Assembly (NCBI RefSeq): GCF_022179525.1
Contig: NZ_BPQX01000072.1
Coordinates: forward strand, 1 to 51,736
Length of the DNA: 51,736 nt
Direction: 5' to 3'
Source of the DNA: Methylobacterium persicinum
GTDB lineage: Bacteria > Pseudomonadota > Alphaproteobacteria > Rhizobiales > Beijerinckiaceae
This document shows, in pieces, positions 14,385-22,963 of this stretch. A program made the translations under genes and the position numbers. The notes below the pieces were generated by a model. The model was given only the letters and a program-made list of their open reading frames with translations. It had not been told where the DNA came from and did not search any database. Numbering within the stretch: the stretch's first letter is position 1; the number at the start of each line of letters is the position of its first letter.

Positions 14385-15521
14385 ATGCGGGAGCGCATGA
14401 CGGTTCGGGTGGACAGGACGATGATGCGGGTCCTCTCGGGCGAAGCGGTCTGGCCGCCCCCCGCCTGGATGATGCGTCAGGCGGGGCGCTATCTGCCGGA
14501 ATACCGGGCCACCCGGGCTACGGCAGGCTCCTTCCTCGACCTGTGCTACACGCCCGACTTCGCCGTGGAGGTGACCCTCCAGCCGATCCGCCGGTTCGGG
14601 TTCGACGCCGCGATCCTGTTCTCCGACATCCTCGTCATCCCCCACGCCCTCGGCCAGGACGTCCGCTTCGTGGAGGGCGAAGGGCCACGCCTCGACCCCC
14701 TGTCGGACCGGGCCGCCTTCGGGCGCCTTCGGGAATCCGGGGACGGGGCCGTGATGGATCACCTCGCTCCCGTCTTCGAGACCGTCAGGCGCCTGCGCGC
14801 CGAGCTTCCGGGAGAGACCACGCTCCTCGGTTTCTGCGGCGCCCCCTGGACGGTGGCGAGCTACATGATCGGCGGCCGGGGTACTCCGGACCTCGCTCCC
14901 GCCCGGGCGCTGGCCGAGGGCGACACGGCCCTGGTCGATGAACTGATCGACCGCCTCGTGACGGTGCAGACCGACTACCTCGTCCGCCAGCTCGAGGCCG
15001 GCGCCGACGCGGTCCAGATCTTCGAATCCCACGCCGGCACCCTGCCCCGGGCGGTTCCGGCCGCCGGAGGCTCCGTCGAGCCCGTTGGCGACGTGGCGGA
15101 GAGCGCCCTTCCCGGCTCGGCCCCGGTCGATGCCCTGACCCGCTGGTCCCTGCGCCCCATCGCCCGGATGATCGCCGGCGTCAGGGCCCGGGTGCCGGGG
15201 GCGAAGATCATCGTCTTTGCCCGGGGCTCCGGCCTCGACGGCCATGCCCGTGTGGTTCCCGAGACCGGCGCCGATGCGGTCGGCGTCGATTGGGGCGTGG
15301 ACCTGAAGGCCCTGCGGGGCCGTGTGCCGGCCTCCACGGTCACGCAGGGCAACCTGCACCCCGAGACCCTGATCGAGGGCGGCGCGGCCCTGGACGGGGC
15401 CGTGGATGCCATCCGCGGGGCCGTGGAGGGCCTGCCGCACGTGTTCAACCTCGGCCACGGCATCACGCCGCAGACGCCGGTGGCGCATGTCGAGCGGATG
15501 CTCGCCCGGCTGCGGGGCTGA
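14385..15521 (+). CDS. hemE: Uroporphyrinogen decarboxylase
   Basis: This 378-aa cytoplasmic enzyme removes four carboxyl groups from uroporphyrinogen III to give coproporphyrinogen III in haem synthesis. Signature RQAGRYLPEYR is at 31-41, the catalytic aspartate in FSDILVIP (Asp81), the tyrosine in SYMIGG (160), and the conserved histidine in LGHGITPQTP near the C-terminus. The protein is ~25 residues longer than usual because of an Ala/Pro/Gly-rich insertion at about 221-250, after QIFESHAGTL, where most relatives go straight to the (F/L)xRW helix. Start ATG at 14385 has GAGAAG upstream; ATG at 14397 is also possible. hemJ follows after 5 bases. Confidence 0.95.
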   Translation: MRERMTVRVDRTMMRVLSGEAVWPPPAWMMRQAGRYLPEYRATRATAGSFLDLCYTPDFAVEVTLQPIRRFGFDAAILFSDILVIPHALGQDVRFVEGEGPRLDPLSDRAAFGRLRESGDGAVMDHLAPVFETVRRLRAELPGETTLLGFCGAPWTVASYMIGGRGTPDLAPARALAEGDTALVDELIDRLVTVQTDYLVRQLEAGADAVQIFESHAGTLPRAVPAAGGSVEPVGDVAESALPGSAPVDALTRWSLRPIARMIAGVRARVPGAKIIVFARGSGLDGHARVVPETGADAVGVDWGVDLKALRGRVPASTVTQGNLHPETLIEGGAALDGAVDAIRGAVEGLPHVFNLGHGITPQTPVAHVERMLARLRG

Positions 15522-15526
15522 CGGGG

Positions 15527-15958
15527 GTGCTCTACGACTGGCTCAAGGCGGGGCACATCGTGAGCCTCATCGCCTGGATGGCGGCGATGCTCTACCTGCC
15601 CCGGCTGTTCGTGTACCATGCGAGCCTGCCGCCGGGTTCGGAGGCGCAATCCGCGACCTTCAAGGTCATGGAGCGGCGCCTGCTCAAGGCGATCATGACG
15701 CCCGCCATGATCGCGACCTGGGTGTTCGGCCTGACGCTGGCCTGGATGAGCGGCTACTACGCGGCACCCTGGCTGCAGGCGAAGTTCGCCCTGGTGGTGG
15801 CAATGTCGGGGATCCACGGCTGGCTCGCCCGGATGGTGAAGGACTTCGCCGCCGACCGGAACACCCGATCCCACCGGTTCTACCGGGTGATCAACGAGGT
15901 GCCGACCCTGCTGATGATTGCCATCGTCGTCCTCGCGACGGTGAAGCCCGGATTCTGA
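15527..15958 (+). CDS. hemJ: Protoporphyrinogen IX oxidase HemJ
   Basis: This 143-aa inner-membrane protein has four hydrophobic segments and the HemJ hallmarks: conserved His in LKAGHIVSLIAWM, LYLPRLFVYHA, TFKVMERRLLKAIM, and the RSHRFYRVINEVPTLLMI C-terminal block. HemJ oxidises protoporphyrinogen IX to protoporphyrin IX, the penultimate step of haem synthesis. The start is a GTG at 15527 with GGGG just upstream, five bases after the hemE stop, so the two are almost certainly co-transcribed. A CopD-like reading is excluded by length and the C-terminal block. Confidence 0.93.
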   Translation: MLYDWLKAGHIVSLIAWMAAMLYLPRLFVYHASLPPGSEAQSATFKVMERRLLKAIMTPAMIATWVFGLTLAWMSGYYAAPWLQAKFALVVAMSGIHGWLARMVKDFAADRNTRSHRFYRVINEVPTLLMIAIVVLATVKPGF

Positions 15959-16353
15959 TGCGCTCGCCCGAGGGAGCCTCCGGTGGGCCCGGCCGTTTCC
16001 GGTCCATGCCGCACGTCCGTTACGCCCTCGCCCTCACCCTCCTGCTGCCTTTCAGCGGAACCGCCCAGGCGGCGAGCTTCCCCTGCGACAAGGCGGAGGC
16101 GCCCGACGAGAAGGCGATCTGCGCCCATCTCCCCCTCAACGACCGGGATGTGGAGATGGCGACCCGGTTCGAGATCCTGAAAGCGGTGCTGCCGATGGGT
16201 GGCCAGTCGAAGCTGAAGGAAGACCAGGAGACCTGGCTCGTCGAGCGCCGGACCTGTGGCGCCGAGGTCGAATGCCTGCGCACCGCCTACGACGCTCGCC
16301 TCAAGGTGCTCCGCGGCGTGCTCGCCGAATTCGCCAAGCAGGGCCCGCAATAA
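15958..16353 (+). CDS. Small secreted protein with LprI-like domain (DUF1311)
   Basis: This 131-aa protein overlaps the hemJ stop by one base (TGATG). A signal peptide ends near AQA; with the alternative start at 16006 the signal peptide is shorter and more normal. The mature domain has CDKAEAPDEKAICAHLPLNDRDVEMA and WLVERRTCGAEVECLRTAYDARL, the four-cysteine LprI/DUF1311 pattern seen in lysozyme-inhibitor-like periplasmic proteins. Target and function are not known. A palindromic repeat begins just after the stop. Confidence 0.8.
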   Translation: MRSPEGASGGPGRFRSMPHVRYALALTLLLPFSGTAQAASFPCDKAEAPDEKAICAHLPLNDRDVEMATRFEILKAVLPMGGQSKLKEDQETWLVERRTCGAEVECLRTAYDARLKVLRGVLAEFAKQGPQ

Positions 16354-16358
16354 ATCCA

Positions 16359-16463
16359 GGGTTCCCAAAGGACGAGGTCCTTTGGTGGGGTCCAGGGGCG
16401 AGGCCCCTGGAAGAGGCAGGGTGCCGCCCTGCACCCGCCAAAGGGCCCGGCCCTTTGGGATCC
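16359..16463. repeat. Intergenic palindromic repeat family B, copy 1
   Basis: This ~105-bp element begins GGGTTCCCAAAGG and ends AAAGGGCCCGGCCCTTTGGGA, with inner arms TCCAGGGGC/GCCCCTGG and CAGGGTGCC/GCCCTGC. It fills the gap between the convergent LprI-like and vapC genes and recurs at 46920-47024. Confidence 0.85.
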
Positions 16464-16467
16464 CCGA

Positions 16468-16869
16468 TCAGGCGGGGTGCAAGTCGATGTCCGTGTGTGG
16501 GAAGTCGTCGCCCTTGAACAGGAGCCGTGCCCGGTAGTGGCGGGCACACGCATAGGCGAAGCAGTCGCCGAAATTCAGCGCGGCCGGATGGCGGCTCTTG
16601 CCGAAGCGGTCGAAGGCATCGAGCGCCGTGTCACCGACTTCCGGCGGGATGGGCATGACGACGATGCCGGCGAGGGCGAGGTAATCGCCTACCGCTTCGC
16701 GCGCCTCGCCGAGGGAAAGGCCGAGCCGCCGGGCGACGGCGACGGTCGTCTCCCAGACCGCTAGCGGCGAGGTCATCCGCCGGCTCGCCCGCTTCAGCCG
16801 CCCGACCAGTTCCCGGGCGTCGTCCTCATCCGTCAGGATCGCCGTCAGGGCGGACGCATCCACGAACAT
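16468..16869 (-). CDS. vapC: VapC-family PIN-domain toxin
   Basis: This 133-aa protein is a type II toxin ribonuclease. It has the PIN acidic residues: Asp4 in MFVDASA, a glutamate in SPLAVWETTVAV, and aspartates in LNFGDCFAYACA and the C-terminal GDDFPHTD. Length is typical. The ATG overlaps the stop of the upstream antitoxin (TGATG), so the pair is translationally coupled. The 3' end abuts repeat family B. PIN activity is inferred from intact residues; the RNA target cannot be read from sequence. Confidence 0.92.
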   Translation of the reverse strand: MFVDASALTAILTDEDDARELVGRLKRASRRMTSPLAVWETTVAVARRLGLSLGEAREAVGDYLALAGIVVMPIPPEVGDTALDAFDRFGKSRHPAALNFGDCFAYACARHYRARLLFKGDDFPHTDIDLHPA

Positions 16870-17108
16870 CAGTCGCGCTCGTAGAGGCTGTCGATAAACG
16901 CCTTGTCGGCCGGCTGCCCGGCTCTGGCCCGGGCGTGCAGCCGCCGGGTGAACGCGAGTGTCCGTTCGACGAGGTCGGTCTCCCCCTTCACCCGCGCGAT
17001 CTCGTTGCGGAGGGCTTGGCGGACGGCTTCCGTCTTGGTCGATCCCCTGAGCGCCATCAGCTCGTCGGCCAGGGCATCGACCGTCGGGTCCTTCACGTAG
17101 AGGGGCAT
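16869..17108 (-). CDS. vapB: VapB-family antitoxin
   Basis: This 79-aa protein begins MPLYVKDPTVDALADELMAL, the Rv0623-type VapB pattern, followed by GSTKTEAVRQAL (ribbon-helix-helix-like DNA-binding part) and a basic helical C-terminus that should wrap the toxin. The ATG at 17106-17108 has GAGG five bases upstream; an in-frame ATG 24 bases earlier lacks this. It lies upstream of vapC with one-base overlap and probably autoregulates the pair. It is 52 bases downstream of hisG on the same strand. Confidence 0.9.
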   Translation of the reverse strand: MPLYVKDPTVDALADELMALRGSTKTEAVRQALRNEIARVKGETDLVERTLAFTRRLHARARAGQPADKAFIDSLYERD

Positions 17109-17160
17109 GGTCGCCTCGGTGGAATATCCCATCGGAGAGTAAGGGATATCCCGGTCCGCG

Positions 17161-18141
17161 TCACGTCCGGAGCCGCGTAAGCAGCCGTTCCGCCAGGGGG
17201 TTCTCCGCCGCGAAGGCGTAGTCGATCCGGCGTACACTGACCGCCCGGGCGCCCGCCGCCACGAGGGCATCGGTGAGGTCGAACATCGCGGCCTCGGGGC
17301 AGCGCAGGACGATCTCCCCGTCCGGACCGGCCGGGGCGCCATAGGGCAGCTCGGCCTCGTGCAGGCCCGCCAGCGTGGCGAGGTCGATGCCGCCGGATTC
17401 CGGCATCGCTGCCCGAACCTCGCGGGTCGTGCGGGCCCGTTCCTCGGCGCTGATCCGCCCGAGGACCGCCCGCAGGGCGTTCCGCTGCCCCTCGCCCCAG
17501 GGCGCCTTCAGCGAGGCGACGAGGTTCGCCTCCGAGCGCAGGATGATCCCGTCGTCGAGGATCTTGAGGGCGTTGGCTGCCAGCGTGGCACCCGTGGTGG
17601 TGATGTCCACGACGATCTCGGCGGAGCCCGCCGCCGGGGCGCCCTCGGTGGCGCCGAGGCTCTCGACGATCCGGTAGTCCGCCACGCCGGTCTCGGCGAA
17701 GAAGCGCCGGGTGAGGTTCACGTACTTCGTCGCCACCCGGAGGCGGCGGCCGTGGCGGGTGCGCATGGTGGCGGCCACCTCGTCGAGGTCGGCCATCACC
17801 CGCACGTCGATCCAGGCCTGGGGCACGGCCACCACCACCGTGGCGTTGCCGAAGCCGAGCGGCGTCAGCAACTCCACCTGCCCGCGCACGTCGGGGAGGG
17901 TCTCGCGGATCAGGTCCTCGCCGGTCACGCCGAGATGGGCGGCACCGGAGGCGAGCTGGCTCGCGATCTCGGAGGCCGAGAGGTAGCGCACCTCGACGCC
18001 GGACACGCCGACGAGCTTGCCCCGGTAGTCCCTGGCGCCCGCGCCCTGGGCGAGCTTGAGGCCGGCGCGGGCGAAGAAGGCGTTGGCGTTTTCCTGGAGG
18101 CGCCCCTTCGAGGGCACCGCCAGCACGAGGGACTCGCTCAT
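17161..18141 (-). CDS. hisG: ATP phosphoribosyltransferase catalytic subunit
   Basis: This 326-aa enzyme catalyses the first step of histidine synthesis, joining ATP and PRPP. N-terminal [10 protein letters not shown] and the PRPP-binding [16 protein letters not shown] segment are present. It belongs to the type that lacks the long-form regulatory domain fused in enterobacteria and depends on HisZ, though it has a C-terminal extension of its own. hisZ lies directly upstream and overlaps by four bases (ATGA, 18138-18141), consistent with a HisG-HisZ hetero-octamer. Histidine feedback should act through the complex. Confidence 0.94.
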   Translation of the reverse strand: MSESLVLAVPSKGRLQENANAFFARAGLKLAQGAGARDYRGKLVGVSGVEVRYLSASEIASQLASGAAHLGVTGEDLIRETLPDVRGQVELLTPLGFGNATVVVAVPQAWIDVRVMADLDEVAATMRTRHGRRLRVATKYVNLTRRFFAETGVADYRIVESLGATEGAPAAGSAEIVVDITTTGATLAANALKILDDGIILRSEANLVASLKAPWGEGQRNALRAVLGRISAEERARTTREVRAAMPESGGIDLATLAGLHEAELPYGAPAGPDGEIVLRCPEAAMFDLTDALVAAGARAVSVRRIDYAFAAENPLAERLLTRLRT

Positions 18142-19277
18142 CGGCCGGCTCCCGTCGCGCGCTCGATCCAGAAGGTGCAGCCCACCGCGGGCAGGGGCAC
18201 GGGGCTGCCGAGATGGGTGAGGAGGCCGTCGTAGCGGCCGCCGCCGACCAGCACCGGCCCACCGCCTTCGGCGGCCTCGAAGATGAAGCCGGTATAGTAA
18301 TCGAGGTTGCGGGCGAAGCCGCCCTGGAAGCGGAAGCTCCCGATGGGCAGGCCCCGGGCGGCGATGAAGCCGGTGCGCTCCTCGAACAGGTCGAGGGCGG
18401 CCTCCAGGGCCGGGTGGCGGACCCCCGCATCGGCGACCAGCGCCCGCAGGTCCCGGGCCGCCGCATCGGGATCCCCCGAGACCGCCCGGTAGCGGTCGAG
18501 AATCGCCCGGTTCTCGGCGTTGAGCCCGGCCCCGCCATTGGCCTGCGCCGCCGCCTTGCCGAGGAAGCGTTCCGCGATCTCGCCCGCGCTGCGTCCGCCC
18601 ACCGCCGAGATGCCGGCGATGGCCAGCACGTCCTCCACGAAGGCGCGCACGCCCTGGGGGTCCTGGCCCTGGATCGCGGCGAGAAGCCCCGCATGGCGGT
18701 CTTCGCCGGGGGTGCCCTCGGCGCCGTTGGTCACCGCATCGAGGGAGCGGCCGGCGGCCAGCGCCCGGAGTGTGCGCCGTTTGGCGGCCGGGGGCACGGA
18801 GAGGCCTTCCAGCAGGGCTACGGTCAGGCCCATGTCGCCGAGGCGGACGGAGGGGCTCGACCGCCCGAGCAGGGCCAGCCCTTCGAGGGCGAGCCCCAGC
18901 ACCTCGGCATCCGCGGCGGGCGTGTCGGTCCGGCCGATCGATTCGATGCCGGCCTGGAAGAACTCGTCCGGCTCCTCGGCGGCCAGCCGGAAGACCGGCC
19001 CGCAATAGCTGTAGTCGGCCGTCCGCCCGTCCGCCCGCTGGCGATGGAGACGGCAGACGGGAATGGTGAATTCCGGCCGCAGGCACAGTTCGGCCCCGCC
19101 GGCATCCTGCGTGACGAAGATCCGCCGCCGGATATCCTCGCCGGACAGTTCGAGGAAGGGCTCGACCGGCTGCAGCACCGGCGGGCTGACGGGGGCGTAG
19201 CCCGCCGCAGCGAGATGGGCGATCAGCCGCGCCTGGGCGGGCTCAGCCGTTTCCGTGTCGGGCTCCGGTCGCGTCAT
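18138..19277 (-). CDS. hisZ: ATP phosphoribosyltransferase regulatory subunit
   Basis: This 379-aa protein is a class II aminoacyl-tRNA-synthetase paralogue that lacks tRNA charging and activates short HisG. Motifs typical of HisZ/HisRS cores are seen: [54 protein letters not shown] and [13 protein letters not shown] at 19275-19277 is chosen because GAGG sits six bases upstream; ATG at 19283 has no spacing to that site. It overlaps hisG. The 303-base divergent gap to the SDR gene presumably holds its promoter. Confidence 0.93.
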   Translation of the reverse strand: MTRPEPDTETAEPAQARLIAHLAAAGYAPVSPPVLQPVEPFLELSGEDIRRRIFVTQDAGGAELCLRPEFTIPVCRLHRQRADGRTADYSYCGPVFRLAAEEPDEFFQAGIESIGRTDTPAADAEVLGLALEGLALLGRSSPSVRLGDMGLTVALLEGLSVPPAAKRRTLRALAAGRSLDAVTNGAEGTPGEDRHAGLLAAIQGQDPQGVRAFVEDVLAIAGISAVGGRSAGEIAERFLGKAAAQANGGAGLNAENRAILDRYRAVSGDPDAAARDLRALVADAGVRHPALEAALDLFEERTGFIAARGLPIGSFRFQGGFARNLDYYTGFIFEAAEGGGPVLVGGGRYDGLLTHLGSPVPLPAVGCTFWIERATGAGR

Positions 19278-19580
19278 GGTCATCCTCGTGCGCGCGCTCT
19301 GTAGCAACCGAAGGCCGGCTTGGCGACACGGTGCACGTCGGGGCCGGAGGCTTGGCCATGCGCGGGACTGCGCAGCCCCATCGCAGCCCCGTCATCGCTT
19401 CGCGTGGGACGACGGTGGAGGATTTTCGCGATGGCCGGGCGACGCCTCGGGCGCCAAGCCCCTTGCGCCCGCCGCATGCGGTCCGCCCTGGATTTCCCGC
19501 GCCCGTCCGCCTAGACGTTGCAGTGCACCGGCGGGGGCCGCGCCTGCGGAACCCCCCCGCGCGACAGCGAGGCTCCGACC
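19278..19580. other. Divergent intergenic region, hisZ / SDR
   Basis: The 303-base gap between hisZ and the SDR gene contains no gene I can support. Open frames in it are shadow-like and GC-typical. No clear hairpin, riboswitch or consensus promoter was recognised; it must hold the promoters of both flanking units. Confidence 0.5.
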
Positions 19581-20336
19581 GTGGCCCTCTCCCCCAATGA
19601 ACGCCGGCGCGTCATGCTGCTCACGGGCGCGAGCCGCGGCATCGGCCACGCCACCGTGAAGCGGTTCTCCGCCGCCGGCTGGCGGGTCATCACCTGCTCG
19701 CGCCACCCCTTCCCGGAGAACTGCCCCTGGGAGATGGGTCCCGAGGACCATCTTCAGGTCGATCTCTCCGACGCCGCCGACACGATGCGGGCGATCGAGG
19801 AGGTGCGCGGCCGCCTGGAGGCCGAGGGCGGGTTGCTGCATGCCCTGGTCAACAATGCCGGCATCTCGCCGAAGGGACCCGCCGGGGAGCGCCTGGGGGC
19901 GCTCGGGACGGATTTTGCGGACTGGCAGCGGGTGTTCCAAGTCAATTTCTTCGCGACGATCCTGCTGGCGCGGGGCCTGCGCGAGGAACTCGCCCAGGCC
20001 AGGGGCTCCATCGTCAACGTCACCTCCATCGCCGGCTCGCGGGTCCACCCCTTTGCCGGGGCGGCCTACGGCACGTCGAAGGCGGCGCTGGCCGGCCTGA
20101 CCCGGGAGATGGCCGCGGATTTCGGACCCATCGGCGTCCGGGTGAACGCCATCTCGCCGGGCGAGATCGACACCTCCATCCTCTCTCCCGGGACGGAGAA
20201 GCTGGTGGAACAGATCCCCCAGCGCCGGCTCGGCACCCCCGACGAGGTCGCCAAGGCCATCTACTTCCTGTGCACCGAGGCCTCGTCCTACGTGAACGGC
20301 GCCGAGTTGCACATCAACGGCGGTCAGCATGTCTGA
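19581..20336 (+). CDS. Short-chain dehydrogenase/reductase (SDR)
   Basis: This 251-aa protein is a classical SDR oxidoreductase. The NAD(P)-binding TGASRGIG lies near residue 14-21, NNAG in the middle, the catalytic serine in NVTSIAGS, and the YGTSK catalytic Tyr-x3-Lys. The C-terminal YVNGAELHINGG is also conserved. Start is the GTG at 19581, with GCGAGG eight bases upstream. Substrate is not predictable. Its 3' end overlaps the next gene by eight bases, heading a run of overlapping genes (secreted protein, Nudix, TIGR02301). Confidence 0.92.
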   Translation: MALSPNERRRVMLLTGASRGIGHATVKRFSAAGWRVITCSRHPFPENCPWEMGPEDHLQVDLSDAADTMRAIEEVRGRLEAEGGLLHALVNNAGISPKGPAGERLGALGTDFADWQRVFQVNFFATILLARGLREELAQARGSIVNVTSIAGSRVHPFAGAAYGTSKAALAGLTREMAADFGPIGVRVNAISPGEIDTSILSPGTEKLVEQIPQRRLGTPDEVAKAIYFLCTEASSYVNGAELHINGGQHV

Positions 20337-21501
20337 CTCCCCGGCGCGCATCCGGCGCGCCGTCCGTTCGACCCGCCCCCTCGCCCTGGGGGAACCGGAG
20401 TATCGCCGGATCGCAGCGTCCGCCGGGCGGAGCCGGGGCGTGGGCTTCGCCCTGGTTGCGATCCTCCTGGCCGGAGGCGCCGCCTCGGCCGAGCCGGCGA
20501 TCCGCATCCTCGATCTGCCGTTCAAGGTCCGCGAGATGCGCGGGCCGCGCAGCGAGGTCGCGACGGCGGTGGCGACGTCGGGCCTCCTTCCCATCGTCAG
20601 GGCCGGTGACGGTCGCACGGCCTCGCCGCCGATCGCCGTCGTGTGGGGTGAAGATGGCGGGGCGATCCTCACCGTGGAGAACGGCACCGTCGCCGCCAAG
20701 CCCATCGGCCGGGAGGCGGTGGAAGATCTCGTAGCCTCCGAGACCCCGCGGGGCGCCCTGCCGGGGACCCGCCGCGCCCTCGACGGACCGCTGAGCGCCT
20801 ACCTCACGGGCCGCGGCCGAAGCCCGGACGGCGCCCCCGCTGCCACGACGCTGACCCTCCGGGAGCGCCAGCCCCTGGCGGTCAGCACCGATCCCCGGCC
20901 CGTCCCCGTGGCCACCGCGTCCGTGCCCGCGGGCGATGGGGCGGTCTTCGCCGCCAGACCGCCGCGGATCGTCCCCCTCGCCGGGCGTCCGGCGGTCCTG
21001 GCCGCGACGCTGACCGGGCCCGACTCGGGGAGCCTCGTCCTCGTTACCCGCTCGACCGCCGACCCGGCCGCCTGGGCGGTGAGCGCCCGCACGGCACCCG
21101 GACCGCGCCCGGCCGTCGCCGCCCTCGGGGATTTCTCTGGGAAGGGCATCGGGGCCGCGACTGTCGATTCCACCGGGCGGCTGAGGCTCTGGAGTCTCGG
21201 TCCCGACCGGATCGAACCTGGTCCCGAAGCCGCGGGCTACACGATCGGGGATGGCGAAACAGACCTCGCCGACACCCTGGCGCGGGACGGGGTGGTGGAT
21301 CTCGCCCTGCCGGTGGCGGGGATGCCGGCCCTGGCCGTCGTCTCGGGCCGGGACGGATGGCGCGAGCGCCTGCGCGTGACCCTGCCGGCCCCGGCGGGGA
21401 CCGGTGTCGCCGTCCTCGGGGAGGGACCGGCGGCCCGCCTCGTCGTCGGCCTCGGCGACGGACGCGTCGCGGCCATCGCCCTCGACGGGGGACAACCGTG
21501 A
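20329..21501 (+). CDS. Exported hypothetical protein, beta-rich
   Basis: This 390-aa protein has a basic ~38-residue N-terminus and a signal-like hydrophobic segment ([17 protein letters not shown], about 38-54). The rest is rich in short Val/Ala/Gly strands with repeated [23 protein letters not shown]-type phrases, suggesting a beta-propeller or VCBS-like fold. No catalytic motif is seen. It overlaps the SDR gene by eight bases and the Nudix gene by four (GTGA), so it is in one operon with both. Function unknown. Confidence 0.75.
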   Translation: MSDSPARIRRAVRSTRPLALGEPEYRRIAASAGRSRGVGFALVAILLAGGAASAEPAIRILDLPFKVREMRGPRSEVATAVATSGLLPIVRAGDGRTASPPIAVVWGEDGGAILTVENGTVAAKPIGREAVEDLVASETPRGALPGTRRALDGPLSAYLTGRGRSPDGAPAATTLTLRERQPLAVSTDPRPVPVATASVPAGDGAVFAARPPRIVPLAGRPAVLAATLTGPDSGSLVLVTRSTADPAAWAVSARTAPGPRPAVAALGDFSGKGIGAATVDSTGRLRLWSLGPDRIEPGPEAAGYTIGDGETDLADTLARDGVVDLALPVAGMPALAVVSGRDGWRERLRVTLPAPAGTGVAVLGEGPAARLVVGLGDGRVAAIALDGGQP

Positions 21502-21953
21502 CCGAAGTTGAGGCCCGCACCTTTCCGACCCGGCCCTTCGTGGGCGCCTCGATCGCGGTGATCCGGGACGGGCGCGTCCTGTTGGCCGCCCGGGCGAACG
21601 AGCCGATGCGCGGCGTCTGGACCCTGCCGGGGGGCCTCGTGGAGGCCGGCGAGACCCTGGCTGAGGCGGCCCTTCGCGAACTGTCCGAGGAGGTCGGCCT
21701 CACCGCCGAGGTAGTGGGCGTGCTCTCCCCCACCGAGATCATCATGCGCGACGGGGAAGGCCGCGCGCGGCACCATTACGTCGTCCATCCCCACGCTGCC
21801 CTCTGGCGGGGCGGAGAGCCCGTGGCGGGGCCGGAGGCCCTGGGCGTGCGCTGGGCGAGCCTCGACGAGATCGCGGGCCTCGAGACCACGCCCGGGCTGC
21901 TCGGCACCCTGCGGGAGGCGTTCGCCCGGATCGGGACGCGGGGGCAGGCGTAA
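21498..21953 (+). CDS. Nudix hydrolase
   Basis: This 151-aa protein has an intact Nudix box starting [15 protein letters not shown] and ending RELSEEVGL (G-x5-E-x7-REUxEExGU). It is preceded by the usual beta strand [14 protein letters not shown]-type sequence and followed by a tail with [10 protein letters not shown]. Nudix enzymes hydrolyse nucleoside diphosphate-linked compounds. The single-domain form with WTLPGG resembles ADP-ribose or NADH pyrophosphatases, but the substrate cannot be decided. GTG start overlaps the preceding stop; its own TAA overlaps the next ATG (TAATG). Confidence 0.93.
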   Translation: MTEVEARTFPTRPFVGASIAVIRDGRVLLAARANEPMRGVWTLPGGLVEAGETLAEAALRELSEEVGLTAEVVGVLSPTEIIMRDGEGRARHHYVVHPHAALWRGGEPVAGPEALGVRWASLDEIAGLETTPGLLGTLREAFARIGTRGQA

Positions 21954-22468
21954 TGGGGGGTCGCTCCGGTCTTTTGGCCCCCTCCCCTGCGGGCAAGGGG
22001 ATCGTGCGCACCAGGGGCGGCCGTGGGGCGAAGGCGGCGGTGGTTGTCGCCCTCGCCCTGATCGTCCCCTCCGTCCCGGTCGCGCAGGCGCAGCAGCGGG
22101 CCAAGCCCGCCGCCAAGGACGCTCCCAAGGAGCAGCCGAAGGAGGCGCCAGCCCCCGCCGACGTGCCGGCGCCCTACGACCGCGACCTCATGCGCATGGC
22201 GGAGGTGATCGGCTCCCTGGCCTTCCTGCGCAGCCTCTGCGCCACGGCGGATGCGGGGGAATGGCCGGCCCGGATGAAGGCCCTGATCGAGGCCGAGGGG
22301 ATTACCCCCGCCCGGCGGGACAGGCTGGCCGGCGCCTATAACCGCGGCTACCGGAGCTACGCCCTGACCTACCGGGTCTGCACCCCGGCGGCCCACGAAG
22401 CAGCGGCCCGGTTTCTCGCAGAAGGCGAACGGCTGTCTCATGCCCTCGCGGGCCGGTTCGGCGGTTGA
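21953..22468 (+). CDS. TIGR02301 family protein
   Basis: This 171-aa protein has a hydrophobic, signal-like segment (about 27-46, ending AQAQQ), a Lys/Pro/Ala-rich linker and a C-terminal domain with PYDRDLMRMAEVIGSLAFLRSLC, WPARMKALIEAEG and YNRGYRSYALTYRVCTPAA. This is the pattern of TIGR02301, an alphaproteobacterial family of unknown function commonly found beside Nudix genes. Two conserved cysteines may form a disulfide in the periplasm. Start overlaps the Nudix stop. Its N-terminal coding part includes CCCTCCCCTGCGGGCAAGGGG, resembling the ends of repeat family C. Confidence 0.82.
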   Translation: MGGRSGLLAPSPAGKGIVRTRGGRGAKAAVVVALALIVPSVPVAQAQQRAKPAAKDAPKEQPKEAPAPADVPAPYDRDLMRMAEVIGSLAFLRSLCATADAGEWPARMKALIEAEGITPARRDRLAGAYNRGYRSYALTYRVCTPAAHEAAARFLAEGERLSHALAGRFGG

Positions 22469-22629
22469 TGCATCCCGGCAACAACGGGGGGTGATCGGGC
22501 GATAGGGGCGCATTCGAACGGTCGCGTTAACCGATTCGCAATTACCGGCTAGGCGTCCCGCATTGAGCCGCCTATCATCCATCTTGTCCGCCGGCCTGTC
22601 TCAGACCGGTGCAATGGAAGTGTCGGACC

Positions 22630-22884
22630 ATGCAGCCCATCTCGCACACCGCCCCCCTCGAGGCCGATGTCGAGGAGAAGCGTGCCGCTTTGAGCTATGT
22701 CTCGGAAGCGTTCGCGGAAGGCTGCCTCGACGGGCTCGACGGTGACTGCATGGCCCAGGCCGCCCTCTTCGCCGCCTTCCAGGAACTCGTGACCACCTAT
22801 GGCGAAGAGGCCACCGCCCGCTACGCCGAGGGTTTCCCCGAGCGTATCCGCGGCGGCGCCTTCACGACCACCCTGCAGCACTGA
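22630..22884 (+). CDS. Small acidic hypothetical protein
   Basis: This 84-aa protein starts at the ATG at 22630 with GGAAG upstream. It is helical and acidic, with phrases EEKRAALSYVSEAFAEGCLDGLDGDCMAQAALFAAF and YAEGFPERIRGGAF. There is no signal peptide or membrane segment. I do not recognise a family. The 160-base leader contains the AT-richer GTCGCGTTAACCGATTCGC, a possible promoter. It stands alone between the TIGR02301 gene and ygfZ. Confidence 0.65.
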   Translation: MQPISHTAPLEADVEEKRAALSYVSEAFAEGCLDGLDGDCMAQAALFAAFQELVTTYGEEATARYAEGFPERIRGGAFTTTLQH

Positions 22885-22963
22885 CCCGCGGTCGGCCACC
22901 GGTTGAGGCGCGCCGCGTTCACGCTTACCTCCCGGCCATCCCCGCCGCGTGAGGAACACCCGA

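Noticed and set aside
17161-19086. Apparent HisZ-HisG fusion protein on the minus strand
   Set aside because: The upstream part of this frame is an out-of-frame shadow of hisZ. HisZ itself is encoded in another frame and stops inside the hisG start (18138-18141), so these are two overlapping genes.
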